Part shown: positions 22,203-33,139 of the stretch, one piece after another
How the letters are laid out: each line of letters opens with the position of its first letter
How positions within the stretch are numbered: position 1 is the stretch's first letter
Source: Symbiodinium natans
Taxonomy: Eukaryota; Sar; Dinophyceae; Suessiales; Symbiodiniaceae
Length of the DNA: 64,000 bases
Direction of reading: 5' to 3'
NCBI GenBank assembly: GCA_905221605.1
Contig: CAJNDS010000153.1
Coordinates: forward strand, 62,001 to 126,000
Translations under genes and position numbers: made by a program
Notes under the pieces: model-generated
The model's database searches: none
Told to the model about the DNA's origin: nothing
Seen by the model: the letters and a program-made list of their open reading frames with translations, nothing else

Positions 22203-22297
22203 CCGAGGGGTCAGCACCAGCGCAGAGGAGGCAGAGGCCAGTTTACTGGCCGGCGACGATGCCTGCACCTCCGAAGGGGATGAGTGGCCGAACTGCA
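22203..22297 (+). CDS. Exon, acidic Ala/Glu-rich
   Basis: After CACCTTCCAG: RGVSTSAEEAEASLLAGDD, then ACTSEGDEWPNC, ending at a consensus GTATGT donor. Bounded by CCCTAAA on the left and TTTAGGG on the right. Confidence 0.6.
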
Positions 22298-22301
22298 GTA
22301 T

Positions 22302-22452
22302 GTTTAGGGTTTAGGGTTTAGGGTTTAGGGTTTAGGGTTTAGGGTTTAGGGTTTAGGGTTTAGGGTTTAGGGTTTAATTAGGGTACAGGGTTCAGGGTTC
22401 AGGGTTCAGGGTTCAGGGTGTAGGGTTTAGGGTTTAGGGTTTAGGGTTTAAG
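22302..22452. repeat. TTTAGGG array with TTCAGGG block
   Basis: Normal G-rich units, then five GGGTTCA variants in a row, then normal units. Confidence 0.98.
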
Positions 22453-22710
22453 GCAAGTATAGACGTAGCTGGACTGTGAAGGTCAGCCTGCTGCAAACCA
22501 TAAACAACCCCACGGGGGGCCGGGGGGGGGGGTACTGTGCTAAAAAAACTGGTTGCGCTTGTGTTCGTACCACGCCTGCCACTGTTTCGTGAGCCTCGCA
22601 CCCTAGTTGTTGAACCTTGCGAAATGGGTTGTTTTTCGAAATGTTGAAAAACGCATGGTTTCAGCACTTTCAGTCGCTTCACTTGCCCGGTTGAGGCCCG
22701 AGACCCTATA

Positions 22711-22735
22711 ACACACACACACACACACACACACA
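22711..22735. repeat. (AC)n microsatellite
   Basis: About 12 AC units; similar tracts at 7328-7344 and 50218-50236. Confidence 0.97.
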
Positions 22736-23455
22736 CCAAGCCCCCCATTCCAGATGGCATGCCCCAAACTTGAACCTGACTGAAAGACTGAAGAAAGCCC
22801 CCAAAGTCTCTGTGAGCATCCAGATAGAGCCGAGGTGCAGTGTGTCCTTGCGCCAGCTAAGACTGGGTCGCCAGGAGGTGCGGTCGGGCTCAGGGTCTCA
22901 CATTCAGATTTGGCAGTGCCTGCGAAGATGTTGAAAGCCTCGCACGCTGCTGGTGTTCCCAGCAGAGTTACACTCGCCGCATTTGCAAGCACCATTTCGT
23001 GCTGCCCAGAAATTCACCGTTCTGAAGACTTTCATGTCAGCTGGCAGCTAGCTGCTTGAATCGTGACGCCTATTGAAAGGTGCCTCTGGTTTCGTCGGAT
23101 CCTTCCCAACCACTTTGAGTTGTACTGTTCCAAGGGGGTGAGGGTGCTTCGAGGTTCTCTGCGATATGCCGAAGTAAGCCGAAGTGTTTTCCGTGCTAGT
23201 GATGTAAATTGCGGGGGTTCTCGGCTTGCGCCCAGGTATCCCGACAAGTTCCCAACCATTGGTTTGTGTACTGTCATCTGCAGTATTGGCCAGACGGGTC
23301 TCAATTTCAGCTCAGAAGCTGAAGCCTAACACCTAACGCGCATCCTCAAACCCTACAAGCGCCCAACGCCCTCGACCTGAACCCCAAGAACGCACAACCT
23401 GCATGGGCTATTATATCCTATGAGCCCGCAAAAAGGCCCTTTACAGGGTTAGTTA

Positions 23456-23625
23456 CCCTAAACCCTAAACCCTAAACCCTGAACCCTAAACCCTAACCCC
23501 TAAACCCTAAACCCTAAACCCTAAACCCTAAACCCTGACCCCTAAACCCTAAACCCTAAACCCTAAACCCTAAACCCTAAACCCTAAACCCTAAACCCTA
23601 AGCCCTAAACCCTAAACCCTAAACC
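23456..23625. repeat. CCCTAAA array
   Basis: About 24 C-rich units immediately before the exon at 23632. Confidence 0.98.
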
Positions 23626-23631
23626 TGGAAG

Positions 23632-23737
23632 GCACAGGCAGAGGAAGCGGCGGAGGAGGCCGAGCCGGTCTCCTTCGCACTGCCCTGCACGGAGCCTTCG
23701 GAGTTTGCCACCGAGCCCCTAGACATGGCGCTTGGAT
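23632..23737 (+). CDS. Exon, Glu/Ala-rich
   Basis: Acceptor TGGAAG; AQAEEAAEEAEPVSFALPC, then TEPSEFATEPLDMALG. A GT or GA donor lies at 23735-23738. Tightly enclosed by a CCCTAAA array upstream and a TTTAGGG array downstream, a type example of the polarity pattern. Confidence 0.65.
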
Positions 23738-23741
23738 GTTG

Positions 23742-23848
23742 TAGGGTTTAGGGTTTAGGGTTTAGGGTTTAGGGTTCAGGGTTTAGGGTTTAGGGTTTAG
23801 GGTTTAGGGTTTAGGGTTTAGGGTTTAGGGTTTAGGGTTTAGGGTTGT
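23742..23848. repeat. TTTAGGG array
   Basis: About 15 G-rich units starting within a few bases of the exon end. Confidence 0.98.
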
Positions 23849-23861
23849 TTAGGGCTAGGGT

Positions 23862-24080
23862 TATAGGGGCCATTACAGTAGGGTTTTGGGGGTTATTGTA
23901 GTATAACCATATAGGGACCAGAAGGGAATTCTATTTGTAATTCTTCCGGCCATTATGTTAGATGTGCAGATTGTAATGTATGGGGTCGGAAGAATTACTA
24001 ACAGTACTCCCTTAGGGTCCCTTGGATTTATGCTACAATAAACCTCCCAAAAAAAAGCCCTATTCTAATTATTCAGGCCC
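23862..24080. mobile_element. Family C element (about 220 bp)
   Basis: Left end TATAGGGGCCATTACAGTAG with GGGGGTTATTGTAGTATAA; right end TTATGCTACAATAAACCTCC with TTATTCAGGCCCC. The two arms are inverted repeats of about 50 bp. It abuts the telomere-type array. Confidence 0.8.
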
Positions 24081-24238
24081 CCCCATTCGATGTGCAGATG
24101 AAGGGTTGAAGGATTCTGCTCATAAGGCGGGGGGCTGGGACTCACCGTCGTCAGCAAGTTGGGGGACCCCAGAATTTTCCGAGAAGTGCAGTTCATGGAC
24201 GACTGGGGAGCAGATTGCAGATTCCCCCACAAAGCATG

Positions 24239-24330
24239 TGGGGTTTCCGAAATGAGGGGTACCTTATTGGGGTCCTTGTTAACAGGGGATCCTACTATAT
24301 GGGGGTCCCCTACTTTCGTAAACCCCCATG
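24239..24330. mobile_element. Family A element (best-preserved copy)
   Basis: GGGGTTTCCGAAATGAGGGG at the left and CTACTTTCGTAAACCCCCAT at the right, with ACCTTATTGGGGTCC and GGGGATCCTAC inside. Confidence 0.85.
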
Positions 24331-24510
24331 GTATCCCATGTGAAACAAGAAGGCCCCACATCCCTCTCAGGTATGACTCCGGCAGCTTGGAAAACTTCTC
24401 ATTCGCGGAAATCAACGAGCACGTCCAGGACGGCCATTGCAGATCAGCTGCTGGTGCGTCCGTCGGTGTCGAGAGTATCGGTTCGCACGTTGGAGTTGAC
24501 TGACAGTTCC

Positions 24511-24659
24511 TAAACCCTAAACCCTAACCCTAAACCCTAAACCCTAAACCCTAAACCCTAAACCCTAAACCCTAAACCCTAAACCCTAAACCCTAAACCC
24601 TAAACCCTAAACCCTAAACCCTAAACCCTAAACCCTAAACCCTAAACCCTAAACCCTGA
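24511..24659. repeat. CCCTAAA array
   Basis: About 21 C-rich units. Confidence 0.98.
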
Positions 24660-24801
24660 ATGAATTACTAGCGTGCTTTGGGAGCATTGAGCACTTCAGC
24701 AGAGCACACAGCAGCAACTGAACTACTCCCATGTCTAGAGTTCGCAGGGGCATGAGGAAGCGACGCGGAGTGGGTAGAACAGAAGTGGGTACCGGCCACA
24801 G

Positions 24802-24871
24802 GACTCGGAGGAAGTGGGCGAGACCGACGACTGCTTTGAGCACGGCGTCTACTACAGGGAGGCCCACAGAG
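24802..24871 (+). CDS. Exon of unrecognised gene, acidic
   Basis: Acceptor CGGCCACAG; DSEEVGETDDCFEHGVYYRE then AHR; GTTCTT donor, phase 1. Joins in frame to 25010-25045. Confidence 0.65.
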
Positions 24872-25009
24872 GTTCTTGCATGTTCCCAATAGAACAGGCA
24901 GACAGGTAGCTGTAGCTACTGCATTTGACACACGTCTTGTGACAGCTGAACAGTTGCACACCCTTTCTTCCTTACAGGTGGCTTCGAGAAGCTTTTGCTC
25001 TTGTCCTAG

Positions 25010-25045
25010 GAGAAAGCGAAGCCTGGGACACGGCCCAAACCGCCG
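25010..25045 (+). CDS. Exon continuing 24802-24871
   Basis: Acceptor TGTCCTAG; the split Gly codon then ESEAWDTAQTA; GTAGAT donor. Phase agrees with the previous exon. Confidence 0.55.
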
Positions 25046-25170
25046 GTAGATCCTGCAAAGGAATGAAGATTCCCTCTGGCAACCCGGGTTGGTATTGGGG
25101 TCAAAAAGGGACCGTACCGACGACCCACCAAGCCCTGAGGCGCCGATCCCCGGCTTTTCAGGGCTCCGTG

Positions 25171-25230
25171 GGGTTTAGGGTTTAGGGTTTAGGGTTTAGG
25201 GTTAAGGGTTAAGGGTTTAGGGTTTAGGGT
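25171..25230. repeat. TTTAGGG array
   Basis: G-rich units with two TTAAGGG variants. Confidence 0.97.
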
Positions 25231-27129
25231 ACCATTGCCCTTACACTTCAAGTACGCAACGGCGAATAGCAAACACGGCCAAGTTCGGCTGACTTCACAA
25301 GATCAGCTAGCAGCTAGGTAGGCAGGCCCACCACGGTCAAACTGTTGGTATAAGGGAGAAGAACCACAAAGGTTGAGAGTTTCACCGGCCTAAGCTGGGA
25401 AGGCCAACAACGCCATCAGCATGCATGGTACGCACAGGCCAGCTGCCAGGGTGTTTGAGGGGTGGTGCATAGAAAAAATGGACGTCCAGTTGCAGGTGAG
25501 GACCATGTCAGTGAGGCGGAGGATGCATGGTATGCAGCTCCGAAATTCTCCGAAAGAGGGAACATCCTCAGGCGTGGAACCCTAAACTGTCAAGCAAAAC
25601 TCCGAATTCGGAATGTAAACGTTGGACTAGTTGAGTGGGCTTGGGCGCATGTCGCGCGAGCATGATACTCTTCGAAACACAGCTTTGCATTGGCTTCCAC
25701 CATCTGGCCGAAAGTCTGCAACACAGGGCCACTGTCATTTGGGGTTTGTGTTGGAGTAGAGGTGAGGCCTCCAACGCACGTGCGATGAGCAAAGCAACTG
25801 TGAGGTTGTTACTGCTGTCCGTCTGTACTCAAGAGAACATGATATGAGGTAAAGGCTAATGTTGGCTAATCTCCGAATGACCAGCAGATTTCGCAGAGAA
25901 ATCACCTAAAATCCAAAGCGATCCACCGCCTAACGGTATCAGGTGTTCCTCCGAAGCCAACTATAATGTATTGGCAACAAGTGGCATACAGATGGCCAGG
26001 TCTATCGCAGTGTCCGCGGCTGCTTGCCAAAGCGCTTGTTCGAATCTTCTCATCATATGGCGTAGGTCTATCTTTAGGTTTGGGTCTAACAAGGCGCAAG
26101 AGAGAGAGTGACCCTGCACAGTGGAGCACTACGCTACGTGCCCTAGACCTCAAGTTCGCAGTAACACATCATGAGGCGCTGCGTTTGGAAGGCCTTTTCT
26201 GCAATTGTCAGTCATTCATCCACAAGCCCCGATCCGGATCAGAACTTTCCGATGTTGGGGCACTTTGACAGCAGGACCTTGTGGAGTTGTAGGTAGGGGC
26301 TTGTCATGGTGAACTTATGTATGCAATCGGCACGCCCGCACATTGCTTCGAATGGGAGCGCCCCTGAATGAAAGCCCAACGACGCTCAACTCCACGTAAG
26401 GCTTCCTGTAATTTCCTGTACAAATTCTGGCCTGCTCCAGCACGAGCTCAGCCCAGGGTTTAGAGAGCTGCATGACTACGTTCGACTAAGTTTGCTCGCC
26501 CATTCAGCTTGCCATGCCCTTTTTAAAACCGACAGGAAAGGCCCAAACATGTAGCTGTGGGGCCTAAGCATCCCCAAACGCCTGCAGAATTTCGGGTGGC
26601 ATCCCACATCATGCCGCCGATTGCTCTTTTGACTTCGTTAGTTTGGCAGACCACTTTCCACTGAACATCTCAGGAGCCACAGTGGCTGCGGCCACTTCTC
26701 CTTCTGGAAGGATGGAGGCTCGGAGAATATATCGGAGAATGGGAGGGTCAGTCAGAGCTGCGAAAGCATCTCAGGGTTTTCAGGGCTTAGGATTGATGCT
26801 GCAAGCCGCGACCATGACGATGACCACGAACGACGACCGCCGCCTATAGTACTGGAAACATTGTCTTGTAATGGCATTGGTTACAACCTTACAACCGGCG
26901 ACAATAGGGGGGTCGTAAGTATCGGTCTATTGGCATGGCAAGAATGTATGTTTCGCTGTGCGGCTTCGCTCTGCGGAAGCTCCGTGTGGTCGAAGCGCGG
27001 ATAGCATCAGTAAAGCGATTTCTCCGCGGGACCTCACGCCTTCTCAGACTGATAAGAAGGGTCCAGGAAGGGTGTCAAGACAGATGCGGGTTTCGCGTTG
27101 CCGTGCTTAAATCTTGCTGGTGAGGGTTT

Positions 27130-27660
27130 GGGAAGGAAGAAAGCGGTGGACGCGGCGAGGGTGGTGCTATGGGGGAGGTGGAGGGGGGAGGGCTTGGGGA
27201 GACCGAGGTGCTAGAAGTGAGGGGGAGGGGGGGGGGGGGGGGGGGGCTGGAGCAGGTGGGTGATGCATTGCTGCGTTGTGAAGGTTGGAGGTGTGGGCTT
27301 GGGAGGCAACGAGGGCGGGGTGAATTCTTTAGTGTGGGAAGCGTAGGCGGCGTGGGCGGCGTGGGCAGCGCAGCCCCATTCCCATCTTGCAAGCGAGGGT
27401 GGAGGTGTGAGTTTGTGTGAGGGCTGTGTGAGGGGGAGGGAGAGTTGAACGGCTGGGGGTTGGAGGTGGGGTGGGGCGGGCGGCAGTTGAGGACTGGTGG
27501 CTTGAACAGTTTTTGAAAACGAGGAGTCTTGAGGCTGAGGGTTGGAGGTGTAAGGGCTGGGGGGTGGCATAGTAGGCGTTTGGGAAGGAAGACGGCGCGG
27601 GGCGGCGAGGGCAGTGCTAGCGGGCGGGGGGGGGGGGTCCTGGCCGGCGTGGGCGGTGGG
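27130..27660. repeat. G-rich, strand-asymmetric low-complexity tract
   Basis: G-skewed DNA with GGTTGGAGGTG-type motifs. The 200-residue Pro/Ser/Thr frame on the minus strand is a by-product. Confidence 0.6.
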
Positions 27661-29911
27661 GCACAGTATGTCCGCACGCAAAAAAGATACTCGTAGAGCC
27701 TTCACTGGCACCGACCCCAGAAGTCTGCGCGCCAGGCTGCCTTTTGACAAGCTCCGGTGCCCATTCCGTTTCGCACAGCGGCGTTGTGTCTGGCCCGGGT
27801 AGTTCCCTGGAAAGCAGATGGAAAGCAGTTGTCAGATTTTGTTGAAGATTTCAATGTGTAGCAATGTAGGTTGCAACAAGGATTTAGCGCAGGCACTGCA
27901 TGGGGCTGTAAGTCACCTTCGCAATCACATAGAGCAACAGCTGTTTGAACATTTTCCAACCAACCTGAACCCTGAAGTGCAATCTCACGCCCGTTCAGAA
28001 CCACTTGTTCTGAGGCTGCTCGGGCGGCGCAAGTTACGAAGGTCATGGTTGCGAGAGAGTGAGAGAGAGATATAGAGATAAGGAGGAGACGCGATTAACG
28101 GCCCCCAGCTTAGTGTAAGGCAGTGGCTTGTCCGGTTTAGATGTTTTTTTTTGTTCCTGAGGTGGGGTTGTAAGAGCTGCCGCATTGCTCTCCTGTTTCG
28201 GGTTCGTGGGGCAGCTTTCCGGTTTTAGGCCTTGAGGTCGCTTTGCGAGATATAGGGGTTCACATTGTAACAGGTTTTGATGTATGGCTTTGCCCCGAGG
28301 TTTGAGGACGCAGGCCCCAAGCTTTCGGAGTGAGACACATAGATCGGGCAAAGCAAATTAAAGGCTTGGAATTGAAGTCACTATTGTGAGAATTAATTTC
28401 AGAGTCTTGCTGCAGTGTTTAGGCAACTGGGCATTCATGTGCTGACAGCCTTAAACCCCGAAATAACCGAGCAAGCTCCTGAAGTCCTGGTTGGGGGCAG
28501 GTGGCCCGGTTCCGACCTACCGCGGGCCCAGCGTCCTTCCGGTGAGGAGACGTGCTGGCCTCTCTCCCCCGAAGGACGGGTCTCTATTTGTCTATGTCGG
28601 ATGGGAGTTTAGGCGCGTTTTGTTGGCCCACCCCGAACGAACGTGGGACGCTTCAACGGGTACCCCGGCAAACGAAGCCCGTTGGAGGCTGAAGTGCCTC
28701 GCAATTTTTTCAGATAGCTGACAATGCATAATTGTGCCCGCTGCAAGCTGGCATCCGGAAGTTTTGGTCTTGGTGGTCAGTTGTAGTTTGTTCAGTGTGC
28801 TGGGTTTTAGCCCTCGTGGCGAGACCTGAAAGTGCTGCTTTTCTGGCACCATGCGCTTGAAATCGTGTTGAGCATGACCTGTGACAGCTTGCCCTGGTGC
28901 ATCGAAATTTGTTCGGGGCTTCGGCTTGTTAGAAACCGTAAAGGGCGAAGAGAAACGGGTCAGCCCAGCTTGCTGCTTCTGAAGGGGTTCGAGAATATCG
29001 ACGCCTAGCGGCTCAGGGTATACTGCCACAACCCTCCCCCCCCCCGCCCCCAAGCTTTACAGTAGAGCGCCTCAAACAATTTCAAAGCCTAGAACGATGT
29101 CTGTTTTGGCCGGTGTCACCTTTCGAGTTCAAGGTTTGGGGAACTTGGGTGCTCTCTCTGCAGATTAGGGGTTGAGGTCTCCAGTTTCCGTGGATCCTGA
29201 GTTGCCCCAAAGCAATCCCAAGCATCGGAACACCCTACAGCCACTTTGCCCTAAACCCTAAACCCTACAGCCTGTTTGTTGTAAAGCATGTTGAAGCTTG
29301 AGCCGCCAAGCGCCAACAAAACCCCACCTCCAGACAGGACGTGCAGCAGTACAACGGCATCTCCTGGCCGACCATGTATCGGGCTTGGTCTCGACGCGGT
29401 CGTTCAGCGGATTGCAGGGAGGGTTAGGGTTCAAGGCCAAATCGCATCTCAGAAGAGGTCTGAAGCACTACGAACTGGCTACATCCAAAGAGCTCCTAGG
29501 AACCCTACGTTTTCTTGATTGTGTTATGGACGTGTGAAAAGAAGCTCCCCAGTCACCCTTGAACCCGAAGCCAATTGAATCCCCAAACCCTCCAGCCTGT
29601 TGTGCAGGGACATGCCGCTGTTTAAATTGGTTGATCTTCCATAGGAATGTGAATTTGTTTCAATTGCACATGGTGAGCAAAGAGCTCGAAGAACGCCTTG
29701 TCTAGTCCCCTAAGTTAGTCTGCAAAAAGAAGTGACTTGTATACACTTTCCGGAGCTGGCACGCCCTAAACCCTAAACCCTAAACCCTAAAAAGTCTCCA
29801 TCCATGCCCAGGAAGATCCACCAGAGCAAGGCCGTGCACCACATGCTCCTCACGAAAACACCATCACACTTTGCTGTTTTGTTGTCGTTGCTGCATGAGT
29901 TTAAGTATATG

Positions 29912-30021
29912 CGGGGGGGTTGGTGATAATAATAAGGGACCCCAAATATAGACCCCCAAATAGTAGGATCCTCTTGTAAGAAGGACCCCAATAAGGTACC
30001 CCTAACGTCGTAAACCCTCAT
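29912..30021. mobile_element. Family A element (reverse orientation)
   Basis: Contains GACCCCAAATATAGACCCCC, TAGTAGGATCC and GGACCCCAATAAGGTACCCC, then CGTCGTAAACCCTCAT. Confidence 0.8.
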
Positions 30022-30260
30022 ATAGGAATCTAACGTGCTCATCCCATGGCCGTCGGAGAAGACAGGTTCGCCATCGGCGATTGGGGAAGTCTGATTGGAA
30101 CCAACCCAGGTCGCATGATCCAGCAACTTGGCGGGATTGTTCGTGAGGGCGTGGGGATGAGATGCCCCTAAAATTCAAGAGCCTCCGGCTCAAGCCGCCG
30201 ACCCCGCAGGAGAACAAGTTTAAGGTTTGGGGTTTGGTGATTTTGTTTGCGGTTCCTGTT

Positions 30261-30358
30261 GGGGGGGGGGGTGGGGGGGGGGGGGGGGGGGGGGGGTGGG
30301 GGGGGGGGGGGGGGGGGCACGGGGGGGGGGGGGGGTGGGGGGGGGGTAGGGGGGGGGT

Positions 30359-30403
<45 letters not shown>

Positions 30404-30420
30404 ACGGCGGGGGGGGGGGC
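30261..30420. repeat. Poly-G block (about 160 bp)
   Basis: Almost uninterrupted G with isolated T, C or A. Gly or Pro frames across it are not genes. Its length may be unreliable. Confidence 0.95.
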
Positions 30421-30592
30421 CGGAGGGGTTTTTAAAAGAGCCCCTATGCCCTGTGCGAAAATGGAGGTCCATGGTTGGGTGGCCTGTTCCTCCACGGAAA
30501 AGCTGGCGGGGTACCCCCCCCCTACCCCCCCCCCGCCCCCCCACATTTGCGTTTTGGGGGAGTAACATCCAACACGCCGCCAGGGTCGGCGG

Positions 30593-30680
30593 ACCCTAAA
30601 CCCTAAACTCTAAGCCCTAAACCCTACACCCTAAACCCTAAACCCTGAACCCTAAACCCTAACCCCGAAACCCTAAACCT
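30593..30680. repeat. CCCTAAA array (degenerate)
   Basis: C-rich units with several substitutions, upstream of the exon at 30711. Confidence 0.95.
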
Positions 30681-30710
30681 GGCATGCGGGGTAGAGGGTT
30701 CGGGGTTGAG

Positions 30711-30789
30711 ATCGACGTGACTGAGCGAAGCCACCCTCTCATGGGGACTCTGCTGAAGTGTGCTACGTCTCGATGCAAAAAGCTGTGGA
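30711..30789 (+). CDS. Candidate exon
   Basis: After GGGGTTGAG: IDVTERSHPLMGTLLKCATS, then RCKKLW. Possibly the same gene as 31030-31148. Confidence 0.45.
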
Positions 30790-31029
30790 CCTCCTGAGTG
30801 CTCAGGAATGGCCATGGCGGCTGAAGCACATTGGTGAAGCACTGTAGTCTCTTCGCATGTATCCGGCTCGCCGCATTCTACCAAGCCAGCACGAAGCGAC
30901 GAAGTGTCCCCCCTTGCAGGCTGTGAGGTGGTCTGTTTCAGCATTTAGTCGAGACAGCCTGTCTCGGCTTTTCCAAGGGTGTCTGTTTTCGTAGTTGCCA
31001 CCAGGATGCCTAGGCCAGGCCGGCCCCAG

Positions 31030-31148
31030 TACCGGGGGATGTGTGGCGGGCGGGGAATCCGTTCAGTGCCGAGCGGCTGCAGCGGTGCCGTGAGCAAGGC
31101 ATTGTGAAGCAAGACGACCGTGCCTTTGGTTTCGCCAAGTACGACCAG
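31030..31148 (+). CDS. Exon of unrecognised gene
   Basis: Acceptor GGCCCCAG; PGDVWRAGNPFSAERLQRC, then REQGIVKQDDRAFGFAKYDQ; GTGTCA donor. Good composition and clean borders; family not recognised. Confidence 0.7.
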
Positions 31149-31291
31149 GTGTCAAAGAAATCTTCTCTGTGCCTACGTCGGTATGCATGGGACCTACATA
31201 GAGTCCTTCCGGGTCGCTCTTTTTGGAGGCCATGTAGCACGGGCAGTGCTGTGGTGCCGCGAGCACGGCATTGCACGGCATTGCACGGCAG

Positions 31292-31410
31292 GCTGGCAAG
31301 GCTGTTTTGTCGACAAGTGGGATCGGGCCGCGTCTTCTGAGGGCGAGCTGTCCTCGCTCGAAGCATTGCTCAGGGCAGCTGACCATGCAAGCCAGGCCGT
31401 CTTTGGCTGA
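31292..31410 (+). CDS. Terminal exon of the same unrecognised gene
   Basis: GWQGCFVDKWDRAASSEGEL, then SSLEALLRAADHASQAVFG and TGA at 31408-31410. Tandem copies of TTGCACGGCA sit just upstream, so several acceptors are possible (CGGCAG or GGCAAG). The phase does not join the previous exon directly, so one exon may be missing. Confidence 0.65.
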
Positions 31411-31964
31411 ACTTACTTGGACCAGCCAGTGTGCCGTGGACTTTTGCAAGGCTGCTGGGTACAAGAAAAATCCGGTTCGTCGTCATCTGTCCGAAGCCGG
31501 ACAACAATGTGAGACAGCAATAGGCAAACTCTGGTGGTACACACGTGCTGGGCCCACCCACAAACTCCCCGGCCACAGCTCCGGCCTTGGCCCACGTCTC
31601 GACCTGTGCTTCATAACCCACTTTCCTGAGCCAAACTTACGGTTTGCCGGCTCCTTCATCTGCCAGCCCCCAGTCCTCATCCGAGTGTATTGGGACCAGT
31701 TGGGACTTGGGTCGGATACGCAGCGCTCCCTGGTGAAAGCGCCGGCCGCACCTTAGGAGATACTCGAGACTCGGAGAAGCGAGCTGTGAGAATGTCTGTG
31801 AATCCCCTTCCCCATCTTGTAGGTGAGAACCTCAGTGCTTGGTGCTCTCCCTGACACATCAGCCTGCTGGACACCCTTGACGCAGGTACAGACAGCGCCC
31901 CTAGTTAGGCTTTCGAGAATTTGGGGCTCTGAGAAAACCGCCCTTGTTCCCTTTTACTCCAAAG
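31411..31964. other. 3' flank / intergenic
   Basis: Follows the TGA at 31408. Open frames are present on both strands but none with splice or motif support. Confidence 0.4.
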
Positions 31965-32011
31965 CCCTAAACCCTGGGCCCTAAACTCTAAACCCTAAAC
32001 CTCTGGCCAAG

Positions 32012-32101
32012 GTACAAGGGCGGCCATAGCGGTGGCCCTCACACCATGGCACGCTGGCGTGGACCCTGCACCACAGACCAGCTGCTGAACCTGCAACAAG
32101 G
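32012..32101 (+). CDS. Exon, possibly 5' part of the phosphatase gene
   Basis: After GGCCAAG: YKGGHSGGPHTMARWRGPC, then TTDQLLNLQQ, ending at a GTAACA donor that is itself the first unit of the following variant array. It lies upstream of the phosphatase exons, but the link is only positional. Confidence 0.5.
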
Positions 32102-32262
32102 GTAACAGGGTCACAGGGTAATAGGGTTTAATAGGGTAATAGGGTAATAGGGTAATAGAGCAATAGGGCAATAGGGTAATAGGGTAACAGGGTAACAGGG
32201 TAACAGGGTAATAGGATAATCGGGCAATAGGGGAATAGGGTTTGGGGTATTAGGGTGGTGTT
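32101..32262. repeat. (GGGTAATA)n array
   Basis: 8-bp G-rich units with GGGTAACA and GGGCAATA variants, starting exactly at the exon end. Confidence 0.97.
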
Positions 32263-32919
32263 AGGGTTTAGGGTTTAATTAGGGTTCAGGGGGCTGGGGG
32301 AATGTTTATGCAGCTTGTGGCCTGGTTGGCATCCGTCCGGATTTGGGGATTCAAGGAGGAGCGGTGCAGGTGGACCCCTACCTACACCCCAAAGCGCCCG
32401 CCTTCGAATCTCAAGCCCGAAGGCCACCTTACCTGCCGAAGTTAAGTGATACACCCGAAATGAAGTCCTTGAAGGACAAAGCTGCGGCTCTAGCCAACGT
32501 GTAGGTGTAGGTTTGTGAATTGGGGCATATGGCATGCAACATAAAGCCGCAACATAGCTGTTGGACTAACAAGTGCATTCGTAGCTTTGCGTTGTGGGGT
32601 TGCTAATACATCGGTGTGCTCTCCACGCGATAGTGCCCAAACCTCACTCGCGACAAGTGGTCACATTTTGAGGCAGTTGCCGAAGAAATACCATGTACAG
32701 CACAAATAGCGATCAGCTAGCAAATGACAACAGCACTGTAGGCAGCTGCGCGGCGGGCTAAAAGATGAATGTCCATATCTCCCTACAAACCCAACCCAAA
32801 ACTTCAATTCTGAATCATGTTGTTCCCATAAGGATGGCGTCCTGCTTTGGCGGCGGTCCGTGCCCAAAAGATTGCCACTACACACAAGCCCCACAGCCAG
32901 ATTTAGAGGGCTCCAGGGG

Positions 32920-32973
32920 GCTAGGGTTTAGGGTTTATAGGGTTTCGGGTTTAGGGTTTAGGGTTTAGGGTTT
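32920..32973. repeat. TTTAGGG array
   Basis: G-rich units with TTTATAGGG and TTTCGGG variants. Confidence 0.95.
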
Positions 32974-33089
32974 CGGGGGCATGTATGAATCCCAGCAGGA
33001 TGAGCAGAAGTCCTGGTTTGAAACACGTCGCATGAGTTTCTCGGTTCTTGGCGGGGTTGGACTGTTAATTGCTGTCAAGCTAAAGTTTG

Positions 33090-33139
33090 GGGATTGTCGG
33101 CATGACCCCAAGAAGGTACCCCTAATTTCGGAAACCCAA
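33090..33139. mobile_element. Family A fragment
   Basis: CCCCAAGAAGGTACCCCTAA then TTTCGGAAACCC matches one arm only. Confidence 0.6.

Larger units (their letters stand above)
25231..30590. other. Long region with few supported exons
   Basis: Contains G-rich low complexity at 27130-27660, short CCCTAAA arrays at 29250 and 29765, a family A element at 29.9 kb and a poly-G block at 30261. A possible exon at about 28466-28498 reads APEVLVGG before a GTGGCC donor. Other frames lack splice support. Confidence 0.4.

Noticed and set aside
27075-27677. Long minus-strand Pro/Ser/Thr open frame
   Set aside because: It is the complement of a G-rich low-complexity tract, with no domain or splice support.
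30002-30568. Minus-strand poly-proline open frame
   Set aside because: Produced by the poly-G block at 30261-30420.
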